This document shows positions 25,967-35,641 of a DNA stretch of 64,000 bases, piece after piece. The notes beneath the pieces were generated by a model. That model did not search any database. It saw nothing but the letters and a program-made list of their open reading frames with translations, and had not been told where the DNA came from. A program made the position numbers and the translations under genes. This DNA is from Sphingomonadales bacterium UBA6157. GTDB taxonomy: Bacteria; Pseudomonadota; Alphaproteobacteria; Sphingomonadales; Sphingomonadaceae. The stretch lies in NCBI GenBank assembly GCA_002423025.1, contig DIUN01000013.1:14030-78029 (forward strand). Reading direction: 5' to 3'. The first letter of the stretch is position 1. Every line of letters starts with the position of its first letter.

Positions 25967-28363
25967 CTAGCCGCGCAGCACCGCCCCGAGCTTGGCGGCA
26001 GCGGCCACCACCTTGGCGCTCACCGCCTCGATCTCGGCATCGGTGAAGCTCTTCTCGCCCGGCTGCATCGTGACTTCGATGGCAAGGCTGACCTTCCCGG
26101 CGCCAATCGCCGGGCCGGCAAAGCGATCGAACAGCCGCACGCCAGTAATCAGCGCCTTGTCCGCACCAGCCGCTGCCCGCATCAGCGCATCCGCCGCCAG
26201 CGTCTCATCCGCCACAAAGGCGAAATCGCGCGTCAGCGCCTGCAGCGCCGGTGGCGCATAGGCGCCGCGGGCATTGCGGCCGCGCGCCGGTGGCAAGGCG
26301 TCGAGATACAGCTCCACCGCCGCCACCGGGCCCTTGACGTCAAAGGCCGCAACCGTCGCCGGATGCAGCAGCCCGAAATCGGCCAGCACGGCCTTGCCCA
26401 GCGCCAGCCGGCCGGCGCGGCCGGGGTGCCACCAGCCATCGACAGGCGGCAGCACGCTCAGCCGGTCCACCGGGGCGCCGGCCACGGCCAGCGCCGCCAG
26501 CGCCTCGGCCTTGGCATCATAGGCATCAAAGCTCTTTGCCGCGCCGGTCTGCCAGCCGCGCGGAGCGGCTTCGCCGGCCAGCAGCAGCGCCGCGCCGGGG
26601 CGCTCGCCGCCGGCAAGGTAGCGCTGGCCCAGCTCGAACAGCCGCACGCCGGCCGCACCGCGATCGGCATTGCGCCGCGCCGCCGCCAACAGGCCGGGGA
26701 GCAGCGAGGGGCGCATCGCCGCCATGTCTGCCGAAATCGGGTTGGCGAGAGTCCAGGCTGCGCCACCAAAGGCCTCTGCCTGCGCCGGTGGCAGGAAGCT
26801 CCAGGTGATCGCCTCATCAAGGCCGCGTGCCGCCAGCGCCCGGCGCAAGCGGCGCTCGCGCTTCTGGGCCGGGGTGGCCGTGGGCAAGGCGACGCCGTCC
26901 AGGCGCGGCAGCGGCGCTGCCATTACCCGGTCAAGGCCATGAATGCGCACGACTTCTTCCACCAGGTCGGCCTCGCCATCCCAGCTTTCCGTGGCGCCGG
27001 CGACGCCGACATCGCGGCGCCAGCTTGGCACTGTCACCTGCCAGACATCCCCCCTGGTCACGCCAAAGCCGAGGCGCGTGAGAATCGCGGCCTGCTCGGC
27101 CTCCGGCACATCGAGGCCGGCCAGCCCGAGCACGCGGGAGGGGCGATAGGAGACGATCTTGCCAGCCACCGGCAGCGTGCCGGCCACGGCGAGCTGCGAG
27201 GCCTCGCCGCCGCACAGGTCCAGCACCATGCGCGTGGCAATATCGAGCCCGGCCTCGACAAAGCCGGGGTCGACACCGCGCTCGAAGCGGGCGCGGGCAT
27301 CCGAGCTGATGCCGAGCTTGCGCCCGGTCGCGCCGATGCGCTCGGGGGTGAAATACGCCGATTCGATCAGCACTTCGGTGGTCGTCTCGGAGCAACCGCT
27401 GGCCATGCCGCCCATGATACCACCAATGTCCTGCACCACGGCGTCATCGGCGATCACGGTCATGCTGGCATCGAGCGTGTAGGTCTTGCCGTTGAGCGCC
27501 TCCATGGTCTCACCGTCGCGGGCGCGGCGTGCGGTCAGCCCACCGCTCAGCGTGGCGACATCATAAACGTGCAGCGGCCGGCCATAGGCCATGCTCATGT
27601 AGTTGGTCACATCGACCAGCGCCGAGATCGGGCGCAGGCCCACGGCCCGCAGGCGCGCCTGCAGCCATTCTGGCGAAGGCCCATTGACCAGACCGCGAAC
27701 GCTGCGCGCCAGAAACGCCGGGCAACCTTCCGCATCATGGGTGGAAACCGGCACGCTGCATGGGAAAGCGCCCGGCAGCGGCGCCATCACTGGCTCGCGC
27801 AGGGTGCCAAGGCCGAGCGCCGCCAGATCACGCGCAATGCCGTGCACGCCCATGCAATCCTGCCGGTTCGGCGTGATCGCGACTTCGATCACCGGGTCGC
27901 CCAGCCCGGCCCAATCGGCGTAGCGCACGCCCACCGGCGCATCGTCCGGCAGCTCGATGATGCCGTTGTGCTCCTCGGACAGCTCAAGCTCGCGCATCGA
28001 GCACATCATGCCGTTGGAGGTGACGCCGCGAATGGCCGCCACCTTCAGAGTCACGTCCAGCCCCGGCACATAGGCGCCGGGCGCGCCGAACACGCCCTTC
28101 ATGCCCGCACGGGCGTTGGGCGCGCCGCACACCACCTGCAGCGGCTCGCCACTGCCGGTGGAAACCATGAGCACCTGCAGCTTGTCCGCCTGCGGGTGGC
28201 GCTCGGCACTGAGCACTTCAGCGATGGTGAAGGCCGCCAGCTTGGCAGCGGCATCCTCGACGCCTTCCACTTCCAGTCCGGCGCGGGTCAGCCCTTCGGT
28301 GATCTGCTCAAGCGTCGCTTCGGTTTCGAGATGCTCGCGGAGCCAGGAGAGGGTGAACTTCAT
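25967..28363 (-). CDS. pheT: Phenylalanyl-tRNA synthetase beta subunit
   Basis: A 798-residue subunit of the (alpha-beta)2 enzyme that charges tRNA-Phe. It starts [20 protein letters not shown]. The tRNA-binding OB domain (about 40-150) contains [11 protein letters not shown] and [13 protein letters not shown]. The B3/B4 editing domain, B5, and a C-terminal anticodon-binding FDX-ACB domain ending [14 protein letters not shown] follow. Its start overlaps the pheS stop by 4 bp. A long open antisense frame over this gene reflects codon bias. Confidence 0.97.
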   Translation of the reverse strand: MKFTLSWLREHLETEATLEQITEGLTRAGLEVEGVEDAAAKLAAFTIAEVLSAERHPQADKLQVLMVSTGSGEPLQVVCGAPNARAGMKGVFGAPGAYVPGLDVTLKVAAIRGVTSNGMMCSMRELELSEEHNGIIELPDDAPVGVRYADWAGLGDPVIEVAITPNRQDCMGVHGIARDLAALGLGTLREPVMAPLPGAFPCSVPVSTHDAEGCPAFLARSVRGLVNGPSPEWLQARLRAVGLRPISALVDVTNYMSMAYGRPLHVYDVATLSGGLTARRARDGETMEALNGKTYTLDASMTVIADDAVVQDIGGIMGGMASGCSETTTEVLIESAYFTPERIGATGRKLGISSDARARFERGVDPGFVEAGLDIATRMVLDLCGGEASQLAVAGTLPVAGKIVSYRPSRVLGLAGLDVPEAEQAAILTRLGFGVTRGDVWQVTVPSWRRDVGVAGATESWDGEADLVEEVVRIHGLDRVMAAPLPRLDGVALPTATPAQKRERRLRRALAARGLDEAITWSFLPPAQAEAFGGAAWTLANPISADMAAMRPSLLPGLLAAARRNADRGAAGVRLFELGQRYLAGGERPGAALLLAGEAAPRGWQTGAAKSFDAYDAKAEALAALAVAGAPVDRLSVLPPVDGWWHPGRAGRLALGKAVLADFGLLHPATVAAFDVKGPVAAVELYLDALPPARGRNARGAYAPPALQALTRDFAFVADETLAADALMRAAAGADKALITGVRLFDRFAGPAIGAGKVSLAIEVTMQPGEKSFTDAEIEAVSAKVVAAAAKLGAVLRG

Positions 28364-29442
28364 GCCCCGACTCCCCCGCTGAGCGTGGGCACATCAAACG
28401 CCGAGAAGCCATGGTGCCTGAGCCAGCGCAGATCGGCATCGAAGAAGGCGCGCAAGTCGTTCATCCCATATTTCAGCATGGCCAGGCGATCGACACCGGT
28501 GCCAAAGGCGAAGCCCTGATATTCCGTCGGGTCGAGCCCGCACGCTGCGATCACCCGCGGGTGGACCATGCCGCTGCCCAGCACTTCCAGCCACTTGTCC
28601 ACGTCGCCGGCACCGGCCGGCTTGCCCGTTTTGGAGGAGTAGCCAACGTCCACTTCCACCGAAGGCTCGGTGAAGGGAAAATAGCTGGGGCGGAAGCGCA
28701 GCGCCACGTCATCGACTTCAAAGAACGCCTTGATGAAGGTTTCCAGCGTCCAGCGCAGCTGTGCCAGGGTGGTGCCCTTGTCGATGACAAGTCCCTCGAT
28801 CTGGTGGAACATCGGCGTGTGCGTGGCATCGGAATCAGCCCGGTAGACCCGGCCCGGCGCAATGATGCGGATCGGCGGCTTCTGGCTCATCATCGTGCGG
28901 ATCTGCACCGGCGAGGTGTGGGTACGCAGCAGCATCCGGTGCTCGGCGCCCTCTGCCTCGGGGAAATAGAATGTGTCGTGCATGGCCCGGGCCGGGTGGC
29001 TCTCGGGAATGTTGAGCGCGCTGAAATTGTGCCAATCATCCTCGATCTCAGGGCCGGTAGCGACAGCAAAGCCCAGATCGGCGAAAATCTCGGCCAGTTC
29101 GTCCATGACCTGCGAAACCGGGTGGACAGAGCCGATCAGCGCCGGTGCCACCGGCAAGGTCATGTCCTGCCGCTCGGCCGCCAGCTTGGCGTTCATCGCC
29201 TCGGCATCCAGCGCCCCCTTCCGGGCGGCGAGCGCGGCAGCAACAGCCTCGCGCAGCCCATTGAGCCGCGGGCCCTGCACGGTGCGCTCCTCGGGGCTCA
29301 TGCCGCCAAGCGTCTTCAACAGCGCCGTGACGCTGCCGGACTTGCCCATGGCGGCAACACGCACAGCCTCCAGCGCCTCGGGGCTGGCAGCGGCGGCGAT
29401 CTGGCCAAGAATGTCGGCCTGCAGGGTATCGGTGGTCATCAT
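28360..29442 (-). CDS. pheS: Phenylalanyl-tRNA synthetase alpha subunit
   Basis: A 360-residue class II synthetase catalytic subunit. Motif 2 appears in [12 protein letters not shown], and the phenylalanine pocket in [17 protein letters not shown]. The C-terminal [20 protein letters not shown] is motif 3, with the glycine corresponding to the residue whose change relaxes specificity. The N-terminal coiled coil spans about residues 1-90. It follows rplT after a terminator, so pheST may be made both by read-through and from its own promoter. Confidence 0.97.
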   Translation of the reverse strand: MMTTDTLQADILGQIAAAASPEALEAVRVAAMGKSGSVTALLKTLGGMSPEERTVQGPRLNGLREAVAAALAARKGALDAEAMNAKLAAERQDMTLPVAPALIGSVHPVSQVMDELAEIFADLGFAVATGPEIEDDWHNFSALNIPESHPARAMHDTFYFPEAEGAEHRMLLRTHTSPVQIRTMMSQKPPIRIIAPGRVYRADSDATHTPMFHQIEGLVIDKGTTLAQLRWTLETFIKAFFEVDDVALRFRPSYFPFTEPSVEVDVGYSSKTGKPAGAGDVDKWLEVLGSGMVHPRVIAACGLDPTEYQGFAFGTGVDRLAMLKYGMNDLRAFFDADLRWLRHHGFSAFDVPTLSGGVGA

Positions 29443-29504
29443 ATTCCCCAGAAACGCTGCTACCGACGGCGCGGGAGCAGCGCCACGCGGTTAGCCGCTG
29501 CGGC

Positions 29505-29546
29505 GCAAAAACAAAAGGGGCGCGGAAGTTTCCCCCCGCGCCCCTT
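29505..29546 (-). terminator. Intrinsic terminator after rpmI-rplT
   Basis: On the reverse strand AAGGGGCGCGG (29536-29546) pairs with CCGCGCCCCTT (29515-29525), an 11-bp stem, and is followed by TTTTGTTTTT. This is the one classic stem plus U-tract seen in the window. It lies 23 bp after the rplT stop and before pheS, so it should uncouple pheST from the ribosomal genes. Confidence 0.85.
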
Positions 29547-29568
29547 GATGTCCGAATGGCGGAACTGC

Positions 29569-29946
29569 TTACGCAGCGGCCGCCAGCTTGGCATCAAGCG
29601 CGGCCTGGGCCTGCGCGATGATTGCCTTGAAGGTTTCCGGCTCGTGCATCGCCATGTCGGCCATGATCTTGCGGTCGATTTCGATGCCGGCAAGCTTGGT
29701 GCCGTGCATGAAGACGCCGTAGGTCAGGCCCTGTTCGCGCACAGCAGCGTTGATGCGCTGGATCCAGATGGCGCGGAAGCTGCGCTTCTTTACCTTGCGA
29801 TCGCGATAGGCGTACTGGCCGGCCTTTTCGACGGCCTGCTTGGCGATGCGGATCGTGTTCTTGCGACGGCCATAATAGCCCTTCGCCTGATCGAGGATGC
29901 GCTTGTGACGAGCGTGAGTCGTCGTACCACGTTTGACGCGTGCCAT
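29569..29946 (-). CDS. rplT: 50S ribosomal protein L20
   Basis: A 125-residue basic protein that starts [20 protein letters not shown] and contains [20 protein letters not shown] and [14 protein letters not shown], all L20 signatures. It binds 23S rRNA early in large-subunit assembly and in some bacteria represses its own mRNA. It follows rpmI by 12 bp. Confidence 0.98.
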   Translation of the reverse strand: MARVKRGTTTHARHKRILDQAKGYYGRRKNTIRIAKQAVEKAGQYAYRDRKVKKRSFRAIWIQRINAAVREQGLTYGVFMHGTKLAGIEIDRKIMADMAMHEPETFKAIIAQAQAALDAKLAAAA

Positions 29947-29958
29947 TTTCCGGCCTCC

Positions 29959-30162
29959 TTACTTAAGACCGTACGGGGCCCAGAGCTTCACCCGTGGCGT
30001 ATCCGCCTCGGAGAGCACACTGGTACCGCGATTCTGGCGGATGTACTTTGCATTGTGGCTGATCAAACGGTGGCGCTTTCCAGCGACGCCGTGCTTGAGC
30101 TTGCCGGAGGCGGTGAGCTTGAAGCGCTTCTTCACACCGCTCTTGGTCTTGAGCTTGGGCAT
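29959..30162 (-). CDS. rpmI: 50S ribosomal protein L35
   Basis: A 67-residue basic protein, MPKLKTKSGVKKRFKLTASG with GKRHRLISHNAKYIRQNRGT, which is L35. AGGAG lies before the ATG. The usual first gene of this operon, infC, is absent: the next gene upstream is a GMC oxidoreductase on the same strand, 139 bp away. No clear promoter or L20-binding leader could be identified in that gap. Confidence 0.97.
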   Translation of the reverse strand: MPKLKTKSGVKKRFKLTASGKLKHGVAGKRHRLISHNAKYIRQNRGTSVLSEADTPRVKLWAPYGLK

Positions 30163-30301
30163 TTCGGTCTCCTAAGGACGCAACATCGAACAAACACGGC
30201 AGCCCATTCAGCCGGCTTGTTCTGTCATGCGAGGGGCGGGCTATAACGAAGCACTGGCCGGGGGGCAAGCCCCATGCCGGTACCACGCCTGTTGCCGTGG
30301 T

Positions 30302-31921
30302 TCAGGCAGGCTCGGCCCGGATCGCGTCGCTGATCTTTTCCGCGATCATGATCGTCGCGGCATTGGTGTTGCCGCTGACCAGCCGCGGCATGACAGAGGC
30401 ATCGACAACGCGCAGCCCGGCGATGCCATGCACCCGCCCCGCCGGATCGACCACCGCGCCGCCATCGCCGGCCTGGCCCATGCGGCAGGTGCCGACGGGA
30501 TGGTACAGTGTCGATCCCGTCTCGCGTGCGAACTCCAGCAGCGCCGCGTCGTCAGCGGCGGCATCCCCCGGCATGGTTTCATGGTCCACGTAACCCGCCA
30601 GAGCCTTGGTGTGCCCCAGCGCGCGGCCCCATTTCAGCCCGGCCACGATCGTCGCCTGGTCCATCGCATCCGAAAGATAGTTGGGCCGGATCGCCGGCGG
30701 CGCAAACGGATCGGCCGAGCGCACATGGATCGTGCCACGGCTTTCGGGCCGCAACTGGCACGGCGCGATCGTCAGGCCGGGAGCGTCCTCCAGCGTCATT
30801 TCCCCCGTCGTCGCCATGGTGGCGAAATCCGCCGTCGCCGGTGCAATGTGATATTGCACGTCCGGCCCCGACAGGCCCGGCCGCGTCCGCACATAGGCCT
30901 GCACATGCGCCGCCGACATGGTCAGCAGTCCGCGCCGCGCCGCCGCATATTTCGCCGCCTCGACGACCAGCCGCCAGCCGCGGCTCGATGCGTTCGAGCT
31001 CGGCGCACCCGGCTTCAGGCGGAACTGCATGCCGACCATATAATGGTCCTGCATATTGCCGCCGACTCCGGGCAAGGCATGGCGAACCGGGATCCCCGCC
31101 GCCGCCAGCACCGCGGGGTCGCCGATTCCCGACAGTTCGAGCAGTTGCGGTGAATTGACCGCGCCGCCGCACAGGATCACCTCGCGCCGCGCCTTGGCGG
31201 TGATGCTTTTGCCGTTCTGAGTATAGCGCACGCCCGTGGCGCGCATGCCCTCGAAGGTCACCGTCTCGGCCTGGGCGCGAATCTCCAGCGTCAGGTTCGA
31301 TCGCCCCAGCGCCGGCCGCAGATAGGCCATCGCCGCCGACCAGCGCCGGCCGTTGTGCATGGTCATCTGGAAATAGCTGATGCCATCCTGCGACGCGCCG
31401 TTGATGTCGTCATTGAACGGCAGGCCCAGCTCGACGCCGCCCTCGATGCAGGCATCGCTGACAGGGTGGCGGTCCCGCGGGTCGCTGACATGCAGCGGCC
31501 CATCATTGCCGTGCAGTTCGTCGCGCAACCGCTCGTTGTTCTCGGCACGGCGGAAATAGGGCAGGCAATCGGCATAGCCCCAGCCGGTGCAACCCAGCTG
31601 CGACCAGCCATCGAAATCGGCCGCCTGGCCGCGCACATACAACAGCCCGTTGATGCTCGACGAGCCGCCCAGCACCTTGCCGCGCGGCCAGACATGGGCG
31701 CGGTTGCCGCTGGTCGGATCGACTTCGGTATCGAACAGCCAGTTGACCTTGGGATCCTTCAACGTCGTCGCATAGCCGACGGGAATATGGATCATCGGGC
31801 TCGTATCCTTGCCGCCGGCTTCCAGCAGCAGCACGGAATATCGCCCGTCCTCGGTCAGCCGGTTGGCCAGCACGCACCCGGCGCTGCCCGCGCCGATGAT
31901 GATGAAGTCATGGTCATGCAT
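30302..31921 (-). CDS. GMC-family FAD-dependent oxidoreductase (choline/alcohol dehydrogenase-like)
   Basis: A 539-residue flavoprotein that oxidises an alcohol. The FAD-binding motif is FIIIGAGSAGCVLANRL at about residues 5-21. GMC signature 1 is GKVLGGSSSINGLLYVRG near residue 80. The catalytic His region is YHPVGTCRMG near residue 470, and NTNAATIMIAEK closes the FAD site. BetA-type choline dehydrogenases look like this, but no betB, betI or transporter is nearby, so the substrate is open. The ATG at 31921 is preferred over a GTG 13 codons upstream. It stands alone, between rpmI and the YqgE gene. Confidence 0.88.
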   Translation of the reverse strand: MHDHDFIIIGAGSAGCVLANRLTEDGRYSVLLLEAGGKDTSPMIHIPVGYATTLKDPKVNWLFDTEVDPTSGNRAHVWPRGKVLGGSSSINGLLYVRGQAADFDGWSQLGCTGWGYADCLPYFRRAENNERLRDELHGNDGPLHVSDPRDRHPVSDACIEGGVELGLPFNDDINGASQDGISYFQMTMHNGRRWSAAMAYLRPALGRSNLTLEIRAQAETVTFEGMRATGVRYTQNGKSITAKARREVILCGGAVNSPQLLELSGIGDPAVLAAAGIPVRHALPGVGGNMQDHYMVGMQFRLKPGAPSSNASSRGWRLVVEAAKYAAARRGLLTMSAAHVQAYVRTRPGLSGPDVQYHIAPATADFATMATTGEMTLEDAPGLTIAPCQLRPESRGTIHVRSADPFAPPAIRPNYLSDAMDQATIVAGLKWGRALGHTKALAGYVDHETMPGDAAADDAALLEFARETGSTLYHPVGTCRMGQAGDGGAVVDPAGRVHGIAGLRVVDASVMPRLVSGNTNAATIMIAEKISDAIRAEPA

Positions 31922-31994
31922 CGTCGCCGCATCCTTCCCGATGGATGGCGCAGCCGACACCCTTTGGCGCTGTGGCGCAAGCCTGCGAACTTGC

Positions 31995-32558
31995 TCAGGC
32001 CCGCCCGGCCACAGCGCTCAGGTGGCTCACATCGATGCCCAGCGTGCCGAATGCCGCCGGCCAGCGCCGGTCCAGCGCCGTATCGAAGAGCAGCGCCGCA
32101 TCCCCCGGCGCTGTCTGCCAGCCATGCCGGGTCATCTCGCCCTCAAGTTGCCCGGCGCCCCAGCCGGTATAGCCCAGCGCCGCCAGCCACTTCGCCGGGC
32201 CCTTGCCGCCGGCAATGTCCTTCAGCACATCCAGCGTCGAAGTCAGCCCCCAGCTGTTGCCAACGGAAATGGTGCCCTGCCCGCTGTAATCCGGGCTGTG
32301 CAGCACGAACCCGCGCGATGGCTCGACCGGGCCACCAATCAGCACCGGCGCATCCATGGGCGTGGCGCCCGGGTCGATATCGAGCTGCTCCATGAGATCG
32401 CGCACCGTCATGTCGCTCATCGGCATGTTGGCAACGATGCCGAGCGCGCCTTCCTCATCGTGCAGGCACATGGGGATGACAGCCCGCTCGAAGCGAGGGT
32501 CGCCGATGCCGGGCATGGAGAGCAGCAATTGGCCAGACAGAAACAATGGGGTATCCAT
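31995..32558 (-). CDS. YqgE/AlgH family protein
   Basis: A 187-residue protein of the UPF0301 (YqgE/AlgH) family. It starts MDTPLFLSGQLLLSMPGIGD and contains FERAVIPMCLHDEEGALGIV, the family signature. LIGGPVEPSRGFVLHSPDY is a further hallmark. Its function is not settled; AlgH was named for an effect on alginate genes in Pseudomonas. An ATG 9 codons upstream is possible, but the chosen start fits the family. Confidence 0.9.
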   Translation of the reverse strand: MDTPLFLSGQLLLSMPGIGDPRFERAVIPMCLHDEEGALGIVANMPMSDMTVRDLMEQLDIDPGATPMDAPVLIGGPVEPSRGFVLHSPDYSGQGTISVGNSWGLTSTLDVLKDIAGGKGPAKWLAALGYTGWGAGQLEGEMTRHGWQTAPGDAALLFDTALDRRWPAAFGTLGIDVSHLSAVAGRA

Positions 32559-32722
32559 ACTCAAGGATATATCAGCCGGGGTCATGAGGGAAAGGCCGCC
32601 GCTAGACGACACAGCGCAAATCCCCGCGACGCATGACCGCAGAACGAGAAAAAGCGCCCGGCGCTGCGACGCCTGCGGCATCAAGCACGATAGCCGCGCT
32701 GGACGCTGCGGGAGGCTGCGGC

Positions 32723-32756
32723 TATCGGAAGGCCGTAACTTTCTCATATCGGAAGG
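32723..32756 (+). repeat. Direct repeat before the peroxiredoxin gene
   Basis: TATCGGAAGG occurs at 32723-32732 and 32747-32756, 24 bp apart from start to start. The second copy also supplies the ribosome-binding site. The pair could be an operator or chance. Confidence 0.4.
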
Positions 32757-32765
32757 ATCTGCACC

Positions 32766-33251
32766 ATGACGATCAAGCCCGGCGACGCCATTCCCGCTGC
32801 CACGCTCATCAAGGCCACCGATGCCGGCCCCGCCCCCATCACCACCGCCGAGCTGTTCGGCGGCCGCACGGTGGCGCTGTTCTCGGTGCCCGGCGCCTTC
32901 ACGCCCACCTGCTCGGCCAAGCACCTGCCCGGCTTCGTCAACAACGCCGCCGATCTGGCTGCCAAGGGCGTGGACGAGATCGTCTGCATCTCTGTCAACG
33001 ATGCGTTTGTCATGGGTGCCTGGGGCAAGTCCGCCGCCGCCGATGGCAAGGTGACGATGATCGCCGATGGCAATGCCGAGTTCACCAAGCTGCTCGGGCT
33101 TGAGATGGACGCCAGCAAATATGGCATGGGCATCCGCGGCCAGCGCTTCTCGATGCTTGTCAAGGATGGCATCGTGACGGAACTCAACGTGGAAGAGCCG
33201 GGCGCCTTCGCCGTCTCCACGGCCGAGCACATGCTGGCGCAGATCGCCTGA
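32766..33251 (+). CDS. Peroxiredoxin (Prx5/redoxin type)
   Basis: A 161-residue thioredoxin-fold peroxidase that reduces hydrogen peroxide and organic peroxides. The active site is VPGAFTPTCSAKHLPGF, with the peroxidatic Cys at about residue 49. VDEIVCISVNDAFVMGAWGK near residue 75 is typical of Prx5. A second Cys at about residue 74 could help in recycling. GGAAGG before the ATG is the ribosome-binding site. The next gene follows after 29 bp but is functionally unrelated. Confidence 0.93.
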   Translation: MTIKPGDAIPAATLIKATDAGPAPITTAELFGGRTVALFSVPGAFTPTCSAKHLPGFVNNAADLAAKGVDEIVCISVNDAFVMGAWGKSAAADGKVTMIADGNAEFTKLLGLEMDASKYGMGIRGQRFSMLVKDGIVTELNVEEPGAFAVSTAEHMLAQIA

Positions 33252-33280
33252 GCGGACGTGCGGCGGGCAAGGACACACAG

Positions 33281-35641
33281 GTGAAAATTACCCGCCGCAG
33301 CCTGCTTGTTGCCTCCGGCGCCAGCGCCGCGCTGGCCATCGGCTGGGTTGTCTGGCCGCGCCGCCACGGCGCCGGCTGGACCGCCGATGTCGATGAGCAT
33401 GTGCTCAACGCCTTTGTGAAGCTGGGCAAGGATGGCCGCGTAACCGTGGCCGTGCCGCAAGCCGAAATGGGCCAGGGCATCTGGTCCGGCCTCGCCCAGA
33501 TTCTCGCCAGTGAGCTGGGTGCGGACTGGAAGACCGTGGCTGTCGAGCCGGCCCCGCTCGGCCCGGACTATGCCAACCGCGGCATGACTGCGGACATGAC
33601 GGCGGAAATGTCCGGCGCCATGCGCGCCGTGGCGGAGTGGGCCGCCGGCCGCGTGGTGCAATATTTCGATCTGCAGGTCACCGGCGGCAGCACCTCGGTG
33701 CGCGGTTTCGAGGCGCCCTTGCGCGCCGCCGGCGCCGTGGCGCGTGAAATGCTGTGCCGCGCCGCTGCCCGTCGCTGGAATGTCAGCTGGACGGATTGCG
33801 ACACCGCCAACGGCTTTGTGACGCACAAGGCCAATCGCCTGGCCTTTGCCGACGTGGCCGCCGAGGCCGCGCAGTTCGATCCGCCATCCTCCCCCACGCT
33901 GCGCGAAGGCCCCGGCCCCTATCTATCCGGCCAATCGGTGCTGCGACTCGACATCCCGTCCAAGACGGACGGCACCGCCATTTTCGGCGCCGATGTGCGG
34001 CTGCCGGGCATGATGTACGCCGCGATCGCGCAAGGCCCGATCGGCGCCAAGCGGCTCGGGATCAACCGCACGCGGCTGCCCGTCGGCTGCCGGATTGTCG
34101 AGCAGCCGGGCTTTGTCGCGGTGGTCGCGGATGGCTGGTGGGCCGCCAGGACCGGGCTGGAGGCACTGGAAATCCGCTACTCGCTGCCCGCCAACCCGGC
34201 CGGGCCGTGGATAGAGGCAAGCTACAAGGGCGCGCTTGAAAACCCCGGCACCGAAGTGCTGGTGGAGGGCGATGCAACGGCTGTGCTCGATGCGCCGGGC
34301 ACGCTCAGCGCCGATTACACTCTGCCCTTCCTCGCCCATGCCTGCATGGAGCCGATGACGGCGACGGCCCGCATCAAGGACGGCAAGTGTGAGATCTGGG
34401 CGCCCACCCAGTCCGCCAGCTTCGCCAACTGGGCCGTGGCGCGCACGCTCGGGCTTGAAGAGACGGACGTGACGATTTTCCCGACGCTGCTCGGCGGCGG
34501 CTTCGGCCGCAAGGTGGAGCATGACGCCGTGGTGCAGGCCGCACTCATCGCCAAGGCAGTTGACCGGCCGGTGCAGCTGATCTGGAGCCGGGAGGAAGAT
34601 TTCGGCCATGATGTGTGGCGGCCAGCCGTGGCCGCCAGGGTGCGTGGCCTCGCCCGCTCCGGCACCGATGGCACCGGCATCGATGCGCTGGAGATCCGCC
34701 TTGCCGCGCCCGATATCAGCGCCGGCTTTGCCGCCCGCAACGCCCCTGCCATGGCAGGGGACCCCAAGGCCAGCGCCGGCGCGCTCGAAGGCGCCGGAGA
34801 CATGCCCTATGCCATCGAGGCGATTCGGCTGGAGCATGCGCTGGTGGAAAGCCCGGTGCCGCTCGGCTTCTGGCGCTCGGTGGGCCACAGCTACACCAGC
34901 TTCATCTGCGAGAGCTTCATCGACGAACTGGCGCACGCCGCCGGCGCCGAGCCTGGCGCCTTTCGCCTGGCGTTGCTCAAGGACCAGCCGCGCCACGCCG
35001 CCGTGCTGCGCGCCGCGATCAACGCCTCGGGCGGGCTTGGGCGCGAAGAGGGCGAGAACGGCCGCAACCTGGGCCGCGGCGTGGCGCTGTGGTCCTGCTT
35101 CGGCAGCATCGTGGCGCAGGTCGCCGAGGTGGAGACCATCCCCAACCAGCTGCCGCGCGTCACGCAGGTCTGGGCCGCCATCGATTGCGGCCGCATGATC
35201 AATCCGGACAGCGTGCGCGCCCAGGTCGAGAGCGGCATCATCTATGGCCTGACCGCAGCGCTGCATGGCCGCGCCAGCTTCCAGCAGGGCGAGGCCGAGC
35301 AGCGCAACTTCGATGCCTCACCACTGGTGGACCTTGCCACTGCACCCCGAGTCGAAGTCGTGCTCATCCGCTCCACGGAAGCCCCCGGCGGCGTCGGCGA
35401 GCCCGGCACCCCGCCGATCGCGCCGGCTGTCGCCAATGCGGTGTTCGCGGCTTCCGGGCTGCGGGTGCGGTCCCTGCCATTCCAGCCGATGCCGCCATCG
35501 CGCACCGGCACGACGCCGCCGCCAAACCCGGCCACCGAGCCACTGGTGGATAGCAACCCGGCCGCCAACACCCCGGCGGATACCCGCATCGAGGGCGAAC
35601 CTGCGCCCGCAGCGCCCAAACGCGCCGGAGCCGGAGCATGA
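33281..35641 (+). CDS. Tat-exported molybdopterin hydroxylase large subunit (IorB-like)
   Basis: A 786-residue protein of the xanthine dehydrogenase/aldehyde oxidase family, isoquinoline 1-oxidoreductase beta type. A twin-arginine signal (ITRRSLLVASGASAALAIG) sends the folded enzyme to the periplasm. Aldehyde-oxidase domains follow, with molybdopterin contacts at AEMGQGIWSGLAQI and LLGGGFGRKVEHD. Near the end, APGGVGEPGTPP carries the catalytic Glu. A Pro/Ala tail closes it. The partner 2Fe-2S small subunit (IorA type) is missing beside it. The GTG start is used. Its stop overlaps the hemH start by 4 bp. Confidence 0.87.
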   Translation: MKITRRSLLVASGASAALAIGWVVWPRRHGAGWTADVDEHVLNAFVKLGKDGRVTVAVPQAEMGQGIWSGLAQILASELGADWKTVAVEPAPLGPDYANRGMTADMTAEMSGAMRAVAEWAAGRVVQYFDLQVTGGSTSVRGFEAPLRAAGAVAREMLCRAAARRWNVSWTDCDTANGFVTHKANRLAFADVAAEAAQFDPPSSPTLREGPGPYLSGQSVLRLDIPSKTDGTAIFGADVRLPGMMYAAIAQGPIGAKRLGINRTRLPVGCRIVEQPGFVAVVADGWWAARTGLEALEIRYSLPANPAGPWIEASYKGALENPGTEVLVEGDATAVLDAPGTLSADYTLPFLAHACMEPMTATARIKDGKCEIWAPTQSASFANWAVARTLGLEETDVTIFPTLLGGGFGRKVEHDAVVQAALIAKAVDRPVQLIWSREEDFGHDVWRPAVAARVRGLARSGTDGTGIDALEIRLAAPDISAGFAARNAPAMAGDPKASAGALEGAGDMPYAIEAIRLEHALVESPVPLGFWRSVGHSYTSFICESFIDELAHAAGAEPGAFRLALLKDQPRHAAVLRAAINASGGLGREEGENGRNLGRGVALWSCFGSIVAQVAEVETIPNQLPRVTQVWAAIDCGRMINPDSVRAQVESGIIYGLTAALHGRASFQQGEAEQRNFDASPLVDLATAPRVEVVLIRSTEAPGGVGEPGTPPIAPAVANAVFAASGLRVRSLPFQPMPPSRTGTTPPPNPATEPLVDSNPAANTPADTRIEGEPAPAAPKRAGAGA

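Noticed and set aside
25961..28519. 852-codon frame antisense to pheT
   Set aside because: Composition rich in His, Arg, Ala and Gln and no family resemblance; pheT on the other strand is unmistakable.
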